A stretch of DNA of 10,451 nucleotides from Bacteroidales bacterium (GCA_900752535.1 CAADVV010000444.1:1-10451); one strand, 5' to 3'. Numbered from the stretch's first letter, positions 1 through 6,972 are shown. Numbers and translations are program-made. Notes: generated by a model from the letters alone, not told the origin.

Positions 1-1
1 C

Positions 2-1357
2 CCGTTTTCCCCCTCCGCGTCGTGGGTCTTCCGGCGGCCCGGCGGGCATATCCCCCCCCAGGGGCCCGCGGAGCCAGCCCACAAGACTCTCAATCCAGTC
101 CATGGGATATTGTCCGATAGCAAACGTGGCCCAGAATATAAAACACATTATCAGCAGGAAAATCGGGAAACCGAAGAGACGGTTGGTCACGATGGCGTCA
201 ATCACACGCGTTGTCAGCGGACTTTCCTGCTCACCGTTTGTCATTGTCTCGGCCAGTGCGCCCGAGATAAATCCGTATTTCTCGTCGGCAATCATCGACG
301 AAACATCTTCGCCGGGGAAAGCCTTTTCGAGCCGGGCAAGCTCCTGGTCGCGCAACTGAAGCAGGTCTTCCGAGCGGTCGGTCTTGCCGACAAGATTCTC
401 AACCTCGGCGTCACGCTCGAGCAGCTTGATGGCCATATAACGTGGCGAGAAACGGGGCGTCATCGGGTTATCAGCCTTGATGGCCCGGTTGAGAACACTT
501 ACACTCTGCTCAATCTCGGCTCCCAAAGGCACGTGGATATGTCGCGTCGACGAGTGACGGTCTTCGGCGACCTCAGCTATGACGTCAAACAGACGGTCGA
601 TGCCCTCGCCGGTGCGCGCTACGGTGGGCACGATGGGCACACCAATCATACGCCCCAGCGCCCGGTAGTCAAGCGTCGCCCCCGAAGCCTCGAGCTCGTC
701 ATACATGTTGAGCGCAATCACCATCGGGCGGTTCATGTCAATCAGCTCGGTGGTCAGATAGAGATTACGCTCGAGATTGCTGGCGTCGACCACATTGACA
801 ATCACATCAGGGTCTTTCTCAGCCAGATATTTGCGTACATAAAGCTCCTCGGGCGAATATGATGCCAAAGAATAGGTTCCCGGCAGGTCGACAATCGAGA
901 AGTGGTATCCGTTATGGTCAAAGGTGCCGCTCTTGGCGTCAACTGTCACTCCGCTGTAATTGCCCACATGCTCGCGCGAGCCGGAAGCTACATTGAAAAG
1001 CGATGTCTTGCCGCAGTTAGGGTTGCCGATAAGCGCCACATCGATGTCGCAGTTAGCCGGAGCCGCACATATATGATTCCTGTGCGTTTCCTCGGAGTCA
1101 TGTTGATGACTGTCGCGAGGCGTCTCGTCGTCATTGACAAGCGCAACCTCGACAAGGCTTGCCTCGGTGCGGCGCAGCGACACCTCGTAGCCCATAATGG
1201 AATATTTGACGGGATCATTCAGTGGCGCCTGAAGCATCACCTTAATGACGTGACCCTTGACAAAGCCCATCTCGATCATGCGCTTGCGAAAAGCGCCATG
1301 ACCCAATACCTTGACAATTGTGGCCGACTGGCCCGGTGTTAAATCAGAAAGTCTCAT
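2..1357 (-). CDS. feoB: FeoA-FeoB fusion ferrous iron transporter (partial, 3' end beyond window)
   Basis: Inner-membrane Fe(II) importer. The visible 452 residues open with a FeoA (SH3-like) domain at about 1-75, followed by a polar linker at about 76-104 with four His and two Cys. A FeoB G domain follows at about 105-265: G1 GNPNCGKTS (111-119), G2 Thr138, G3 DLPG (157-160), G4 NMYD (217-220) and a G5-like ARTGEG (247-252). A helical GDI-like region (about 270-385) leads to the first membrane helix at about 394-416. The permease core lies beyond the left edge. FeoA-FeoB fusions are known in Bacteroidota. The ATG at 1355-1357 gives the standard FeoA start MRLSDLTPGQ. The gene is divergent from the aminotransferase. 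Oddity: after residue about 438 the protein no longer resembles FeoB, although the frame stays open; sequence error at the edge is suspected. I see no clear Fur box. Confidence 0.95.
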   Translation of the reverse strand, partial: MRLSDLTPGQSATIVKVLGHGAFRKRMIEMGFVKGHVIKVMLQAPLNDPVKYSIMGYEVSLRRTEASLVEVALVNDDETPRDSHQHDSEETHRNHICAAPANCDIDVALIGNPNCGKTSLFNVASGSREHVGNYSGVTVDAKSGTFDHNGYHFSIVDLPGTYSLASYSPEELYVRKYLAEKDPDVIVNVVDASNLERNLYLTTELIDMNRPMVIALNMYDELEASGATLDYRALGRMIGVPIVPTVARTGEGIDRLFDVIAEVAEDRHSSTRHIHVPLGAEIEQSVSVLNRAIKADNPMTPRFSPRYMAIKLLERDAEVENLVGKTDRSEDLLQLRDQELARLEKAFPGEDVSSMIADEKYGFISGALAETMTNGEQESPLTTRVIDAIVTNRLFGFPIFLLIMCFIFWATFAIGQYPMDWIESLVGWLRGPLGGDMPAGPPEDPRRGGGKR

Positions 1358-1366
1358 AAGCGAGTG

Positions 1367-1397
1367 CAAATTTAGCCAAAAGCAATCCAAAGAGCAA
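1367..1397 (-). promoter_or_regulatory. feoAB promoter
   Basis: On the minus strand a -7 box TAAATTTG occupies 1374-1367, and a -33 TTG lies at 1397-1395 after exactly 20 bases. This matches the Bacteroidota pattern TTG-N19-21-TAnnTTTG. The -7 box ends only 9 bases before the start codon at 1357, so the transcript should have a leader of only a few nucleotides. Confidence 0.7.
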
Positions 1398-1406
1398 AAA
1401 AATGTC

Positions 1407-1414
1407 TACCTTTG
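1407..1414 (+). promoter_or_regulatory. -7 box for the aminotransferase-permease operon
   Basis: TACCTTTG matches the Bacteroidota -7 consensus TAnnTTTG. No TTG is found about 20 bases upstream, so the -33 element is weak or absent. The expected leader is roughly 38 bases and contains a tandem TAACACG repeat (1434-1447). The box is 32 bases from the divergent feoAB -7 box, so the two promoters share one short region and might share a regulator; that last point is inference. Confidence 0.6.
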
Positions 1415-1458
1415 CAGACTCTCAAAGGACATATAACACGTAACACGTCAACTGAAGA

Positions 1459-2664
1459 ATGCCTAAAATCTCACAACGGGGGCTACAGATGCCGGCGTCA
1501 CCGATACGCAAGCTGGTGCCCCTGTCAAACGCAGCCAAAGAGCGCGGTCTGAAGGTCTATCATCTCAACATCGGCCAGCCCGACCTCCCCACTCCCCCCG
1601 AAGGTCTGGAGGCGCTGAAACATATCGACCGCAACGTCCTCGAATACAGCCCCTCCGAGGGTCTGCTGTCACTCCGCAAGAAACTGGCCGAATACTATCA
1701 CCGGTTCAACATCGACGTTACCGCCGAAGATATCATCATCACCTCGGGCGGATCTGAAGCCGTCTTGTTCGCCTTCATGGCGAGCCTCGACCCCGGTGAC
1801 GAAATTATCGTGCCCGAGCCGGCCTATGCCAACTACATGGCCTTTGCCATCTCGGCCGGCGCGAAGATTGTCAGCGTCAGCTCGTCGATTGACGAGGGTT
1901 TCGCGCTGCCTCCCGTCGAGGAGTTTGAAAAGCTCATCACGCCCCGCACGAAGGGCATACTCATATGCAATCCCAACAATCCGACGGGCTACCTCTATAC
2001 ACGCCGCGAAATGGACGCACTGCGCGACATCGTAAAACGCCATGACCTGTTTCTCTACAGCGACGAAGTCTACCGCGAGTTCTGCTACACCGGCGCCCCA
2101 TACATCTCGGCCTTCCATCTCGAGGGCATCGAGAATCAGGTCGTGCTGATTGACTCCGTATCAAAACGCTACAGTGAGTGCGGCATACGCATCGGCGCTC
2201 TCATCACGAAACACGAGGAGCTGCGTAAAAATGTGATGAAGTTCTGTCAGGCACGTCTCAGTCCGCCGCTGTTGGGTCAGATTGTCGCCGAAGCGTCAAT
2301 CGACGCCTCCGAAGACTATATGCTGAAGACCTACAACGAGTATGTCGAGCGACGCAAGTTCCTGATTGACGGTCTTAACCGAATACCGGGTGTCTACTCT
2401 CCGATACCGATGGGAGCATTCTACACGGTTGTCAGCCTGCCGGTAGACGACGCCGACAAGTTCTGCCAGTGGTGTCTGAGTGATTTCAGTTTCGAAGGCG
2501 CCACGGTCTTCATGGCTCCCGCATCCGGATTCTATACCACCCCCGGTCGCGGCCGCAATGAGGTGCGCATGGCCTACGTGCTCAACAAAGAAGACCTCGG
2601 TCAGGCATTGCGTGTGCTCGCCGAGGCGCTTAAAGTTTATCCCGGCAGGACGGAGAACATATGA
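1459..2664 (+). CDS. Class I/II PLP-dependent aminotransferase (aspartate aminotransferase-like)
   Basis: Cytosolic pyridoxal-phosphate enzyme that moves an amino group between an amino acid and a 2-oxo acid. All fold-type I landmarks are visible in the 401 residues: phosphate-binding SGGSEA (96-101), PAYANY (121-126) in the usual aromatic-ring position, NPNNPTG with Asn174, SDEVY with Asp202 and Tyr205, the Schiff-base lysine Lys236 in SVSKRYSECG, Arg244 eight residues later, and the carboxylate-binding Arg370 in EVRMAY. Length is normal for the family. The start is supported by the family-typical opening that leads into MPASPIRKL and HLNIGQPDLPTP. The stop overlaps the next start as ATGA, implying translational coupling to the permease. 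Aspartate as the substrate is the best guess, but aromatic or branched-chain amino acids cannot be excluded from sequence alone. Confidence 0.93.
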   Translation: MPKISQRGLQMPASPIRKLVPLSNAAKERGLKVYHLNIGQPDLPTPPEGLEALKHIDRNVLEYSPSEGLLSLRKKLAEYYHRFNIDVTAEDIIITSGGSEAVLFAFMASLDPGDEIIVPEPAYANYMAFAISAGAKIVSVSSSIDEGFALPPVEEFEKLITPRTKGILICNPNNPTGYLYTRREMDALRDIVKRHDLFLYSDEVYREFCYTGAPYISAFHLEGIENQVVLIDSVSKRYSECGIRIGALITKHEELRKNVMKFCQARLSPPLLGQIVAEASIDASEDYMLKTYNEYVERRKFLIDGLNRIPGVYSPIPMGAFYTVVSLPVDDADKFCQWCLSDFSFEGATVFMAPASGFYTTPGRGRNEVRMAYVLNKEDLGQALRVLAEALKVYPGRTENI

Positions 2665-3938
2665 AAGCACCCCTTTTCATAGCACGGCGCATGTCGCTGG
2701 GCCGCGGCCAAGGCCGCGACACTTCGACCGGCATCATCATAGCCGTCACGGGCATTGCTTTGGCAATGACCGTGATGATGTTGTCCGTCGCCGTCATAAA
2801 AGGGTTTAAAAACGAAATTCGCGCCAAGGTCACCGGCTTCGAGAGCCAACTGACTCTGACGGCGACCTCCGAGGATGCCGGCGGCGACGCCGACAACGAC
2901 ATGACCACAGAAGCCGAACCGATTGAGCTGACGCCCGAGCTGAGAAAAATCATCTCGTCGGTCGTAAGCGGCGCCGAAATGACACCGACTATCATCCGCC
3001 CCGGTGTGCTGAAAACGCCCGGCAGTTTCGCCGGAATAGTCCTGAAGGCCTATGAGGGCGGACTGTCGCTGCGTTTCATCGCCGACCATGTCACACAAGG
3101 CACGATGCCAGACTTTGCAGCAGACTCAACGTCGAACGACATCGTCATCTCGCGGCTGACAGCTGACCGTCTGGGACTCGCTCCGGGCGACAAAGCCGAC
3201 GCATATTTCTTCGCCCAGGACGCCATGAAGGCACGTCGCCTCAGAATTGCTGCAGTCTATGACACCCATTTCGATGACTATGACGGCACGTATGCCTTTG
3301 CGTCGCCGGCCATGCTGCGTCGCCTCGACAGAATGGGCGCGGCTCAGGCCACTCGCATAGACATCAACGGCCTGACATCCGACGGGGCCATTGAGCCAGC
3401 CGCACGCAGTCTCCAGACCTCGCTGCTCGACGCATACTATAACGGACGCGTCACTCAGGTCTATCGCGTCGACAACGTCCACCGCCGCGGAGCGCTATAT
3501 TTCAACTGGCTGGCGCTGCTCGATACTAACGTAATCGTCATACTCGCACTGATGGGTGCTGTAGCCGGTTTTACGCTGATTTCGAGTCTGTTTATCATCA
3601 TACTCGACCGAGTCAGAATGATTGGCATACTGAAAGCTCTGGGCGCGACAAATGCCATGATTCGCCACACATTCATCATCGTGGCCGAACGGATTGTAGT
3701 GCGCGGACTGATTATAGGCAATCTGCTCGGACTCGGTCTTATCGCTCTGCAGGCTATGACTCATTTCATACCTCTCGACGCCGAGACCTACTATCTCAGC
3801 TACGTGCCAGTGGAAATCTCATGGACTGACGTGGCGCTTCTCAATCTGGGAGTCATCGTGGCGGCAGCCCTCGTGCTGATACTCCCGAGCCATATAGTAG
3901 CAACAATCTCGCCTTCGCGCTCAATCAGATTCGACTGA
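2661..3938 (+). CDS. FtsX/MacB-like ABC transporter permease (LolC/LolE type)
   Basis: Inner-membrane permease of the MacB/FtsX/LolCE superfamily, 425 residues. It has the expected four-helix plan: one N-terminal helix at about 24-46, a large periplasmic domain at about 50-285, then three helices at about 289-314, 346-368 and 391-411. The cytoplasmic segment after the second helix, with ILDRVRMIGILKALGAT (314-330), is the characteristic coupling region that contacts the ATPase. Family members extract lipoproteins from the inner membrane or drive mechanotransmission. No ATPase gene is adjacent, so it must use a partner encoded elsewhere, possibly a LolD homologue. The start overlaps the aminotransferase stop (ATGA). 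The protein ends in a short basic tail (SPSRSIRFD). LolC versus LolE identity cannot be decided. The periplasmic domain carries an acidic low-complexity insert at about 70-88. Confidence 0.9.
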   Translation: MKAPLFIARRMSLGRGQGRDTSTGIIIAVTGIALAMTVMMLSVAVIKGFKNEIRAKVTGFESQLTLTATSEDAGGDADNDMTTEAEPIELTPELRKIISSVVSGAEMTPTIIRPGVLKTPGSFAGIVLKAYEGGLSLRFIADHVTQGTMPDFAADSTSNDIVISRLTADRLGLAPGDKADAYFFAQDAMKARRLRIAAVYDTHFDDYDGTYAFASPAMLRRLDRMGAAQATRIDINGLTSDGAIEPAARSLQTSLLDAYYNGRVTQVYRVDNVHRRGALYFNWLALLDTNVIVILALMGAVAGFTLISSLFIIILDRVRMIGILKALGATNAMIRHTFIIVAERIVVRGLIIGNLLGLGLIALQAMTHFIPLDAETYYLSYVPVEISWTDVALLNLGVIVAAALVLILPSHIVATISPSRSIRFD

Positions 3939-3959
3939 CACAGCGGCAGCCACAGGGTA

Positions 3960-3990
3960 TTGCCCAACACGGCGATTTTCACTACCTTTG
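3960..3990 (+). promoter_or_regulatory. Promoter of the DEAD-box helicase gene
   Basis: A -33 TTG at 3960-3962 and a -7 box TACCTTTG at 3983-3990 are separated by exactly 20 bases, the same geometry as the feoAB promoter. The predicted transcript starts near 3997 and leaves a leader of about 50 bases before the ATG at 4048. This placement rules out translation from the TTG at 3988, which lies inside the -7 box. Confidence 0.72.
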
Positions 3991-4047
3991 CACACCGATA
4001 ACACAAAGAGGGCCACACGGATAATTCAGGCCCGTAAAACAGTCTCT

Positions 4048-5514
4048 ATGAAATTTTATGAGCTTGATTTGAGCGACGAGGTGCTCGACGCCCTCGATGC
4101 CATGAATTTTGATGACTGCACTCCGATTCAGGAACAGTCGATTCCGCTTGCCCTTGACGGGCGCGATCTCATAGCCGTCGCACAGACAGGCACAGGCAAA
4201 ACCGCCGCATATCTTCTCCCGGTCATCGACCGCCTCGCCGCTGGCGGCTATCCCGAAGACGCCATCAACTGCGTGGTCATGTCACCCACCCGCGAACTGG
4301 CCCAGCAGATTGACCGTCAGATGGAGGGTTTCTCCTACTATCTCCCCGTCAGCTCTCTGGCAATCTTCGGAGGTACGGACGGCAAAGAGTTTGCCCGACA
4401 GCAACGCGGTCTGAAGATGGGAGCAGACGTGGTCATAGCCACCCCGGGACGCCTCCTGGCACACCTCCAGATGGGCTATGTTGACCTCTCGCGCGTCTCA
4501 TTCTTCATTCTCGACGAGGCCGACCGTATGCTCGACATGGGCTTCTACGACGACATCATGTCGATAGCCAAAAATCTCCCCGCCGACTGTCAGACACTGA
4601 TGTTCTCGGCCACATTTCCGCCTAAAATCCAGAAGATGGCCAAGGCGCTTCTCAAAGACCCGGCCGAGGTGAAATTAGCTGTTTCCAAACCGGGCGAAAA
4701 CATCGACCAGTCGGCCTATATCTGCTATGAAACGCAAAAGCCCCCCGTACTCAAGCACATATTCAAGACCGTAGCCTCAAAGCGAGTGATTGTCTTCGCC
4801 TCGTCAAAACTCAAGGTAAAGGAGCTTAACCGCGAGCTGCGACGCGCCGGATACAAGACCGCCGAGATGCACAGCGATCTCGAGCAGACGCGCCGCGACG
4901 AAGCCATGCTCGACTTCCGCGCCGGACGCATCGACATACTCGTAGCCACCGACATCGTGGCCCGCGGCATCGACATCGACGACATCGCCATGGTTGTCAA
5001 CTATGACGTGCCACGCGAGGCCGAGGACTATGTCCATCGCATCGGACGCACCGCGCGCGCCGGAGCCGGAGGCAAAGCCGTCACTCTGGTCAGCGAACGC
5101 GACCGCCGTCACTTCAGGTTTATCGAGGATTTTCTTGGCAAAGAGGTACGCAAAGACCCGGTGCCAGAAGAGCTCGGGTCACAGCCCTCTTATGGAGGAA
5201 ACGCTAAACAGTCAAAAGAGGGCCGTCGCTCCAAATCACATCAGGGCAAGCCCAAAGGCGAAGGGCGCGGACACGGACGCCGCGACAAGGCGCGCAGACC
5301 AAAACCAAAAACAGACCCTGCTGTCCCTCAGAGCGCATCAAAGCCTGAAACCGCTCCAGAGACAACAGCTAATAAAACGCAGGGCGCTCCGGCAGCCGAC
5401 CCGTCGGGACGCCACCGAGGACATCGTGGAGGACGGGGACGTGGGCGCAAGGGACGCCGCAGCCCGGGCCAGACACCCGAAACGCCACATACACCCACTC
5501 CTCCCCAGGCATGA
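4048..5514 (+). CDS. DEAD-box ATP-dependent RNA helicase (RhlE-like)
   Basis: ATP-driven RNA unwinding enzyme, probably acting in ribosome assembly, RNA decay or cold adaptation. The 488 residues show the full motif set: Q motif (Phe21 with TPIQEQSIP), motif I AQTGTGKT (45-52), Ia PTRELAQQI (80-88), Ib TPGRL (132-136), II DEAD (156-159), III SAT (187-189), IV VIVFASS (247-253), V VATDIVARGIDI (299-310) and VI HRIGRTARAG (330-339). HSDLEQ (275-280) is typical of the RhlE branch. Residues after about 380 form a long basic, Gly/Arg- and Pro-rich tail ending in an RG cluster, likely a disordered RNA-binding extension. An in-frame TTG at 3988 would add 20 residues, but it overlaps the promoter, so ATG 4048 is preferred; that protein begins MKFYELDLSDEV, as expected for the family. 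Confidence 0.95.
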   Translation: MKFYELDLSDEVLDALDAMNFDDCTPIQEQSIPLALDGRDLIAVAQTGTGKTAAYLLPVIDRLAAGGYPEDAINCVVMSPTRELAQQIDRQMEGFSYYLPVSSLAIFGGTDGKEFARQQRGLKMGADVVIATPGRLLAHLQMGYVDLSRVSFFILDEADRMLDMGFYDDIMSIAKNLPADCQTLMFSATFPPKIQKMAKALLKDPAEVKLAVSKPGENIDQSAYICYETQKPPVLKHIFKTVASKRVIVFASSKLKVKELNRELRRAGYKTAEMHSDLEQTRRDEAMLDFRAGRIDILVATDIVARGIDIDDIAMVVNYDVPREAEDYVHRIGRTARAGAGGKAVTLVSERDRRHFRFIEDFLGKEVRKDPVPEELGSQPSYGGNAKQSKEGRRSKSHQGKPKGEGRGHGRRDKARRPKPKTDPAVPQSASKPETAPETTANKTQGAPAADPSGRHRGHRGGRGRGRKGRRSPGQTPETPHTPTPPQA

Positions 5515-5545
5515 ACCGATATTCATTGAAGCGGCACACATCTTT

Positions 5546-5566
5546 GCGGAGCCTCTTCGCTTTTTT
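5546..5566 (+). terminator. Rho-independent terminator after the helicase gene
   Basis: A six-base-pair stem GCGGAG (5546-5551) pairs with CTTCGC (5555-5560), including one G-U pair, around a CCT loop and is followed directly by six T (5561-5566). It lies 31 bases beyond the helicase stop codon. The stem is short, so efficiency is uncertain. Confidence 0.6.
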
Positions 5567-5604
5567 CTCCCTCCTCGTGAACAATTGCCGAAATGGGATT
5601 GTTA

Positions 5605-5611
5605 TACATTG
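5605..5611 (+). promoter_or_regulatory. Possible degenerate -7 box of the rubrerythrin gene
   Basis: TACATTG is an imperfect fit to TAnnTTTG (one base short). A TTG lies at 5585-5587, 17 bases upstream. It is the best candidate between the terminator and the ATG at 5645. The leader just before the start is A-rich (seven A at 5631-5637), as usual for well-translated Bacteroidota genes. Confidence 0.33.
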
Positions 5612-5644
5612 ATAGCTTAATAACCCAATTAAAAAAACTACCAC

Positions 5645-6187
5645 ATGAAAGATCTTAAAGGAACAAAGACCGAGAAAAATCTACAGGAAGCCTTCGCAGG
5701 CGAATCGCAGGCCCGCAATAAATATACCTACTACGCTTCAAAGGCCCGCAAAGACGGCTACGAACAGATAGCTGCCATTTTTGAAGAAACAGCAAACAAC
5801 GAGAAAGAGCACGCCAAACTCTGGTTCAAACTGCTCCACGGCGGTGAAATACCTGACACGATGGAAAATCTTGCCGATGCCGCCGCAGGCGAGAACTTCG
5901 AGTGGACAAATATGTATGACCGTATGGCCCGCGAAGCCGAGGAAGAAGGTTTTAATGACATCGCCTTCCGCTTCCGCGCCGTCGCTGACATCGAGCGTCA
6001 CCACGAAGAACGCTATCGCCGTCTGTTGGCCAACATCAAAGAAGGCCTCGTCTTCTCGCGCGAGGGCGACACTGTCTGGATCTGCCGTAACTGCGGACAC
6101 CTCGTCATCGGAAAGAAAGCTCCGGAAGTTTGCCCTGTCTGTCTCCACAAAAAGAGCTTCTTTGAAGTCAAGGCAGAAAACTTCTGA
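5645..6187 (+). CDS. rbr: Rubrerythrin
   Basis: Cytosolic non-haem iron protein that reduces hydrogen peroxide in anaerobes, taking electrons through its rubredoxin-like domain. The 180 residues contain an N-terminal four-helix ferritin-like domain (about 1-135) with expected di-iron ligands: Glu20, Glu53 and His56 in NNEKEHA, glutamates in the REAEEEGF segment (about 96-103), and Glu117 with His120 in DIERHHEE. The C-terminal rubredoxin-like knuckle has Cys147-x2-Cys150 and Cys163-x2-Cys166 and ends in the KKSFFEV strand typical of rubrerythrins. Length is normal, and all four cysteines and the main ligands are present, so it should be active. It appears monocistronic: a terminator lies just upstream and a strong one just downstream. 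Regulation by a peroxide sensor is plausible, but no operator could be identified. Confidence 0.97.
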   Translation: MKDLKGTKTEKNLQEAFAGESQARNKYTYYASKARKDGYEQIAAIFEETANNEKEHAKLWFKLLHGGEIPDTMENLADAAAGENFEWTNMYDRMAREAEEEGFNDIAFRFRAVADIERHHEERYRRLLANIKEGLVFSREGDTVWICRNCGHLVIGKKAPEVCPVCLHKKSFFEVKAENF

Positions 6188-6208
6188 TTTATATCCTTCT
6201 CACCATCT

Positions 6209-6248
6209 AAAGCGCGCGGTCCGCTCTCGGGCACACCGCGCGCTTTTT
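6209..6248 (+). terminator. Strong Rho-independent terminator after rubrerythrin
   Basis: A perfect 12-bp inverted repeat (6209-6220 with 6235-6246), with a GC-rich core of GCGCGCGG, encloses a 14-base loop and runs into five T (6244-6248). It begins 21 bases after the rubrerythrin stop codon. Confidence 0.9.
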
Positions 6249-6292
6249 CCCTGTCACCGGCTGTAGAAACCGTTTCGCAGCCATTTTTGTTA

Positions 6293-6300
6293 TATCCTTG
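6293..6300 (+). promoter_or_regulatory. Possible -7 box for the ABM-domain gene
   Basis: TATCCTTG differs from TAnnTTTG at one position. The -33 element is not convincing. The implied leader is about 80 bases long and contains small hairpins: 6300-6306 with 6310-6316, and two alternatives within 6341-6363. Confidence 0.35.
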
Positions 6301-6389
6301 TGGAAAGATTTTCCGCTGAACAAATTGTTAATGCAGACATGACACAGATACCTGTGATGTGTCGTCCAACCCTATAAAATCAAAAAAAT

Positions 6390-6668
6390 ATGATTAGACT
6401 GAACGTATTCCTGCTGATTGAGAAAAGCGAGAACCGCAAACCACTGACTGACGCCGCTATCGAACTCGTTGAGCTTTCGCTCCACGACAAAGGCTGTGTA
6501 GCCTATGACTTTTTCTCGTCAATCACACGCGACAACGTCATGATGATTTGCGAGACATGGCGCACACGCGAGGATCTTGAAGCCCACATGGCCTCGGAAC
6601 ATTTCAAGAGACTCGTGCCGCGTCTCCAGCAACTGTCAACAATGACGCTCGAGGAGTTCACATTCTGA
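6390..6668 (+). CDS. Antibiotic biosynthesis monooxygenase (ABM) fold protein, YgiN-like
   Basis: Small 92-residue protein of the ABM (dimeric alpha/beta barrel, ferredoxin-like) family. The pattern fits: a first beta strand MIRLNVFLLI, a helix rich in Glu/Leu (about 18-32), the CVAYDFFSS strand (36-44), the MMICETWRTREDLEAHMASEHFK segment (51-73) with Trp57, His66, His71 and Phe72, and a final helix and strand. Members include quinol monooxygenases and haem-degrading or haem-binding relatives; many have no proven activity. No signal peptide is visible, so it should be cytosolic. It stands alone between the rubrerythrin terminator and a convergent minus-strand gene. The first codon is preceded by an A-rich leader (about 6376-6389). 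Substrate is unknown; the family assignment is firmer than any enzymatic claim. Confidence 0.8.
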   Translation: MIRLNVFLLIEKSENRKPLTDAAIELVELSLHDKGCVAYDFFSSITRDNVMMICETWRTREDLEAHMASEHFKRLVPRLQQLSTMTLEEFTF

Positions 6669-6704
6669 CATCCGACATAGCGCGACCCACACCACACACA
6701 TAAC

Positions 6705-6743
6705 AGCCGGAGACCTGCGACCTATGGCCACCGGTCTTCGGCT
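6705..6743. terminator. Hairpin between convergent genes, possible bidirectional terminator
   Basis: An 11-bp stem (6705-6715 with 6733-6743, one G-U pair) encloses a 17-base loop between the ABM gene stop (6668) and the stop of the convergent small gene (6754). There is no real T-tract on either side, so it may only slow polymerase or protect the 3' ends of the transcripts. Confidence 0.4.
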
Positions 6744-6753
6744 AAGGATGGTG

Positions 6754-6972
6754 TCAGGCAGTGGCGACAGCTGACGCGCGGCGCATATCCTGACGCACAT
6801 ACTGGCGGATTATAGCATAGACGAGACATTCCTCACCGTGAAGGTCGCGGGTCACGTCCAGTCCGAGGAGGAACTCACTGGTCAGAGCAGCGGCCATCGT
6901 GCTGCGCTGTTCGACGGGGAGAGAATTGAGGGTGGTCAGCACACGTGAGCTGAAGATAACTGAATCGATCAT
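6754..6972 (-). CDS. Small protein of unknown function (72 aa)
   Basis: Unrecognised 72-residue protein. Support for being real: it has its own -7 box TATCTTTG at 7027-7020 in the correct orientation, it sits in a gap with no competing gene, and its composition looks like a soluble helical protein (VLTTLNSLPVEQRSTMAAAL at 11-30, then SEFLLGLD, then LVYAIIRQYVRQDMRR at 50-65). No signal peptide, membrane helix or cysteine-rich motif is seen; one Cys lies at 49. The reading frame stays open upstream to an ATG at 7047, but that start would overlap the -7 box, so the ATG at 6972 is chosen. It is convergent with the ABM gene and lies downstream of the HAD gene on the same strand. No function is proposed. 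Confidence 0.6.
   Translation of the reverse strand: MIDSVIFSSRVLTTLNSLPVEQRSTMAAALTSEFLLGLDVTRDLHGEECLVYAIIRQYVRQDMRRASAVATA

Noticed and set aside
110..862. 250-residue plus-strand open frame
   Set aside because: It is antisense to the FeoB G domain and helical region, which have clear family motifs. Its translation matches nothing I recognise.
902..1342. 146-residue plus-strand open frame
   Set aside because: It is a shadow of the FeoA domain and G1 region on the opposite strand.
1434..1447. Tandem TAACACG repeat in the aminotransferase leader
   Set aside because: Only two 7-base copies; too short to separate from chance, so not listed as a feature.
3988..4047. TTG start extending the helicase by 20 residues
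   Set aside because: The codon lies in the -7 promoter box, and the added residues do not resemble helicase N-termini.
4994..5620. 208-residue plus-strand open frame
   Set aside because: It is a frame-shifted shadow of the helicase C-terminal tail that runs through the helicase terminator.
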